A stretch of 15,309 bases of DNA from Acidilobaceae archaeon (lineage in GTDB: Archaea; Thermoproteota; Thermoprotei_A; Sulfolobales; Acidilobaceae), in NCBI GenBank assembly GCA_027034115.1, contig JALVJB010000062.1, positions 1 to 15,309 on the forward strand. Reading direction: 5' to 3'. Position numbers and translations under genes: made by a program. Below are positions 14,012 through 15,309 of the stretch, piece after piece; position 1 is the first letter of the stretch; each line of letters opens with the position of its first letter. The notes beneath the pieces are model-generated. The model was not told the origin of the DNA and ran no database searches. It worked only from the letters and a program-made list of their open reading frames with translations.

Positions 14012-15207
14012 GTGGGAAAAGCCTAGGCGACCAGTACAGCATTAACAGATTATGCCTAGTCTACACTACCATCCGTGAGTCTCCGAGGAGAGTAATAGGT
14101 AGCCTGGAGGCTAGGGCGGGAGAGGCCTACGGAGGGATAGATAAAGGAGTAGTCCTAGCAACCTGTAACAGATTCGAAGTCTATATGGACGAGTGCAAAT
14201 TAGAGGAAGTTGAGGCGGTTAAACGCTTCATTGAGAGCGAGGGAGGTATCCCCAGTGTTTTGTTTGGAGAAGAGGCAATACTACACCTTTTCCGGGTAGC
14301 CTCCGGGATAGAGTCTGAGATAGTCGGGGAGAATGAAATACTACGCCAAGTGAAGAGAGCCTGGGAGCAATCAATACAGCTCGGGAAGGCGACCCCGCTC
14401 TTAAACGAGTTGTTCCGCCACGCCGTAATGGTTGGTAAGAGAGCGAGAAGAGAGACGGGTATATCTAGGGGCAAAGCTAGCTATTCATCAGTTGCGCTCC
14501 GGATGGCGTCAAGCTTTATAGAAGGATTAGACGGTAAAAGCGTGGCGCTCATTGGATGGGGCAGTATAAATAAGAAAATACTAGATGTTCTCTGCGCGAA
14601 TTACTCTCCCAGAAGTGTTGCTATAATAACTAGGCGGCCGGAGAACGTAGTATTAAACTCCGCATTACCCGAATGTGAGATAAATATAATCAGTCACGGT
14701 GATAGAGGGGTAGACAATGATTTTGACGTTGTTTTCATTGCAGTTAAGGGTTATGAAGTGGACCCCTACTATTATGAGAAAGCTAAGGTGATAGTGGATC
14801 TCTCGACTCCACGGAGGGTCCCTCTAGAGTGGAGGAAGAGTAAGGTCGTAGACCTGGATATGTTGCTTGTCGAGGTTAGAAGTGTTATCGAGGAGAGGAA
14901 GAAGTGGATACCACTAGTAGAAGACATAATTAGAGACGAAATTAATAAATTCCTTTATAGAGTTACTCTCAGGAAAGCCTCCGAAATCATCCGGATAATG
15001 GAGGAGTATAGAAGGGCTTTGACCGGGGATAACCCAGAGGTTGACCGTGCGACTAGGAAACTTGTCCATCCTATCTATGAGGCTATCCGCCTGGGCCTAT
15101 ATGGCGGGTGGAGCCTTGATTCCTTCATTGATTATGTTTATAATGAATATTTAAGGAGGGTTGAGGGAGAGAAGGATGCTTCCAGGCTTCCCAGTGTCAA
15201 GGCCTAG
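14012..15207 (+). CDS. hemA: glutamyl-tRNA reductase HemA, with an apparent -1 frameshift after the start
   Basis: HemA reduces glutamyl-tRNA to glutamate-1-semialdehyde, the first committed step of C5-route tetrapyrrole synthesis, using NADPH. Motifs are ATCNRFEVY with the catalytic Cys (codon 14164), GENEILRQVKRAW, the GKRARRETGISRGKAS phrase, the NADPH-binding GWGS region near 14554, DLSTPRRVP and a C-terminal dimerisation helix. The frame is open from 13987 but has no ATG, GTG or TTG before 14185, which is past the catalytic Cys. A GTG at 14012 with a ribosome binding site 7-9 nt upstream reads GTG GGA AAA GCC TAG. A -1 shift on GGGAAAA (14014-14020) joins it to the HemA frame, giving 398 residues with the catalytic Cys at position 52, close to its place in other HemA proteins. 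A missing base in the A run of the sequence would do the same. A rare ATT start at 14041 is the other option. It overlaps hemB by 32 nt. Confidence 0.85.
14014..14020 (+). other. GGGAAAA slippery heptamer at the start of hemA
   Basis: The seven bases match the X-XXY-YYZ form of -1 frameshift sites, with GGA and AAA as codons in the GTG frame. They lie one codon after the GTG and 3 nt before an in-frame TAG at 14024. A shift here enters exactly the HemA frame. Equally, the site is a G3A4 homopolymer, where sequencing often loses a base. Confidence 0.45.
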
Positions 15208-15309
15208 GAGACTCCGGGCTAGGAAGGCTATCCGCGACCTAGCAGCGGAGACTCGTATATCTGTGTCCTCGCTTATGCTTCCAGTCTTTGTAGACGAACG
15301 ACTCAAGGC
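15176..15309 (+). CDS. hemB: porphobilinogen synthase (delta-aminolevulinate dehydratase) HemB, N-terminal part (runs off the window)
   Basis: HemB condenses two 5-aminolevulinate molecules to porphobilinogen. Only 44 codons are present, but they carry the family's N-terminal signature: FPVSRPRRLRARKAIRDLAA, then ETRISVSSLMLPVFVDERLK, matching the FPxxRxRRLR and ETxLxxxxLixPlFV phrases. ATG 15176 has GAGGGAG at 15163-15169, 6 nt upstream, and the start lies 32 nt inside the end of hemA, in another frame. The two genes are surely co-transcribed and probably translationally coupled. Confidence 0.9.
   Translation, partial: MLPGFPVSRPRRLRARKAIRDLAAETRISVSSLMLPVFVDERLK

Noticed and set aside
14185..15207. 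hemA starting at ATG 14185
   Set aside because: This start would remove the catalytic Cys and the first strand-helix unit, although the open frame upstream encodes both with clear similarity.
1..15309. CRISPR array, insertion sequence or integrase site
   Set aside because: No direct repeats with regular spacing, no transposase or integrase frame, and no flanking inverted repeats were seen.

Overview
The window looks like chromosomal DNA of a hyperthermophilic archaeon, most likely a Crenarchaeon of the Desulfurococcales type. The grounds are archaeal-only or archaeal-style genes (TiaS, a stand-alone Lrp/AsnC ligand-binding domain, the Ahb heme route), TATA boxes and T-rich terminators, GGTG/GAGG ribosome binding sites, frequent GTG and TTG starts, and heavy use of AGG/AGA, ATA and CTA codons. 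The genus is a guess; I cannot name a species.

Left end (1-1101, minus strand): the first 76 codons of tiaS (tRNA-Ile2 agmatinylcytidine synthase), an 80-residue stand-alone Lrp/AsnC ligand-binding domain protein, and a 193-residue protein I do not recognise. A shared AT-rich promoter box at about 1155-1166 separates these from the rightward genes.

Centre (1284-8942, plus strand): a complete peptide/nickel-type (Opp/Dpp) ABC importer in the order permease, permease, binding protein, ATPase, ATPase. T-rich terminators and a TATA box split it into at least two, probably three, transcription units. The binding protein is membrane-anchored through a 17-Thr linker and a C-terminal helix, and the binding-fold motifs occur in circularly permuted order. 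Both ATPases end in the four-cysteine Opp/Dpp tail.

Right half (9288-15309): a heme biosynthesis cluster of the siroheme-dependent (Ahb) route. A tightly packed operon encodes AhbD, a fused AhbA-AhbB siroheme decarboxylase, AhbC and a precorrin-2 dehydrogenase. A convergent minus-strand gene looks like a divergent CbiX chelatase, which could insert iron into sirohydrochlorin. Then come hemA (glutamyl-tRNA reductase) and the start of hemB. Read as a pathway: HemA and HemB make early tetrapyrrole precursors, the dehydrogenase makes sirohydrochlorin, the CbiX-like protein may make siroheme, AhbAB decarboxylates it, AhbC removes acetate groups to give Fe-coproporphyrin III, and AhbD makes heme b. 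HemL, HemC, HemD and the uroporphyrinogen methyltransferase are not seen here and would have to lie elsewhere.

The most notable points are: (1) the hemA frame, which includes the catalytic Cys, has no ATG, GTG or TTG start; a well-placed GTG with a ribosome binding site lies one frame away, directly before a canonical GGGAAAA slippery heptamer; (2) the circularly permuted binding protein; (3) the AhbA-AhbB fusion with an altered C-terminal half; (4) the CbiX-like gene antisense to the end of the dehydrogenase gene. I saw no tRNA, rRNA, CRISPR array or insertion sequence.
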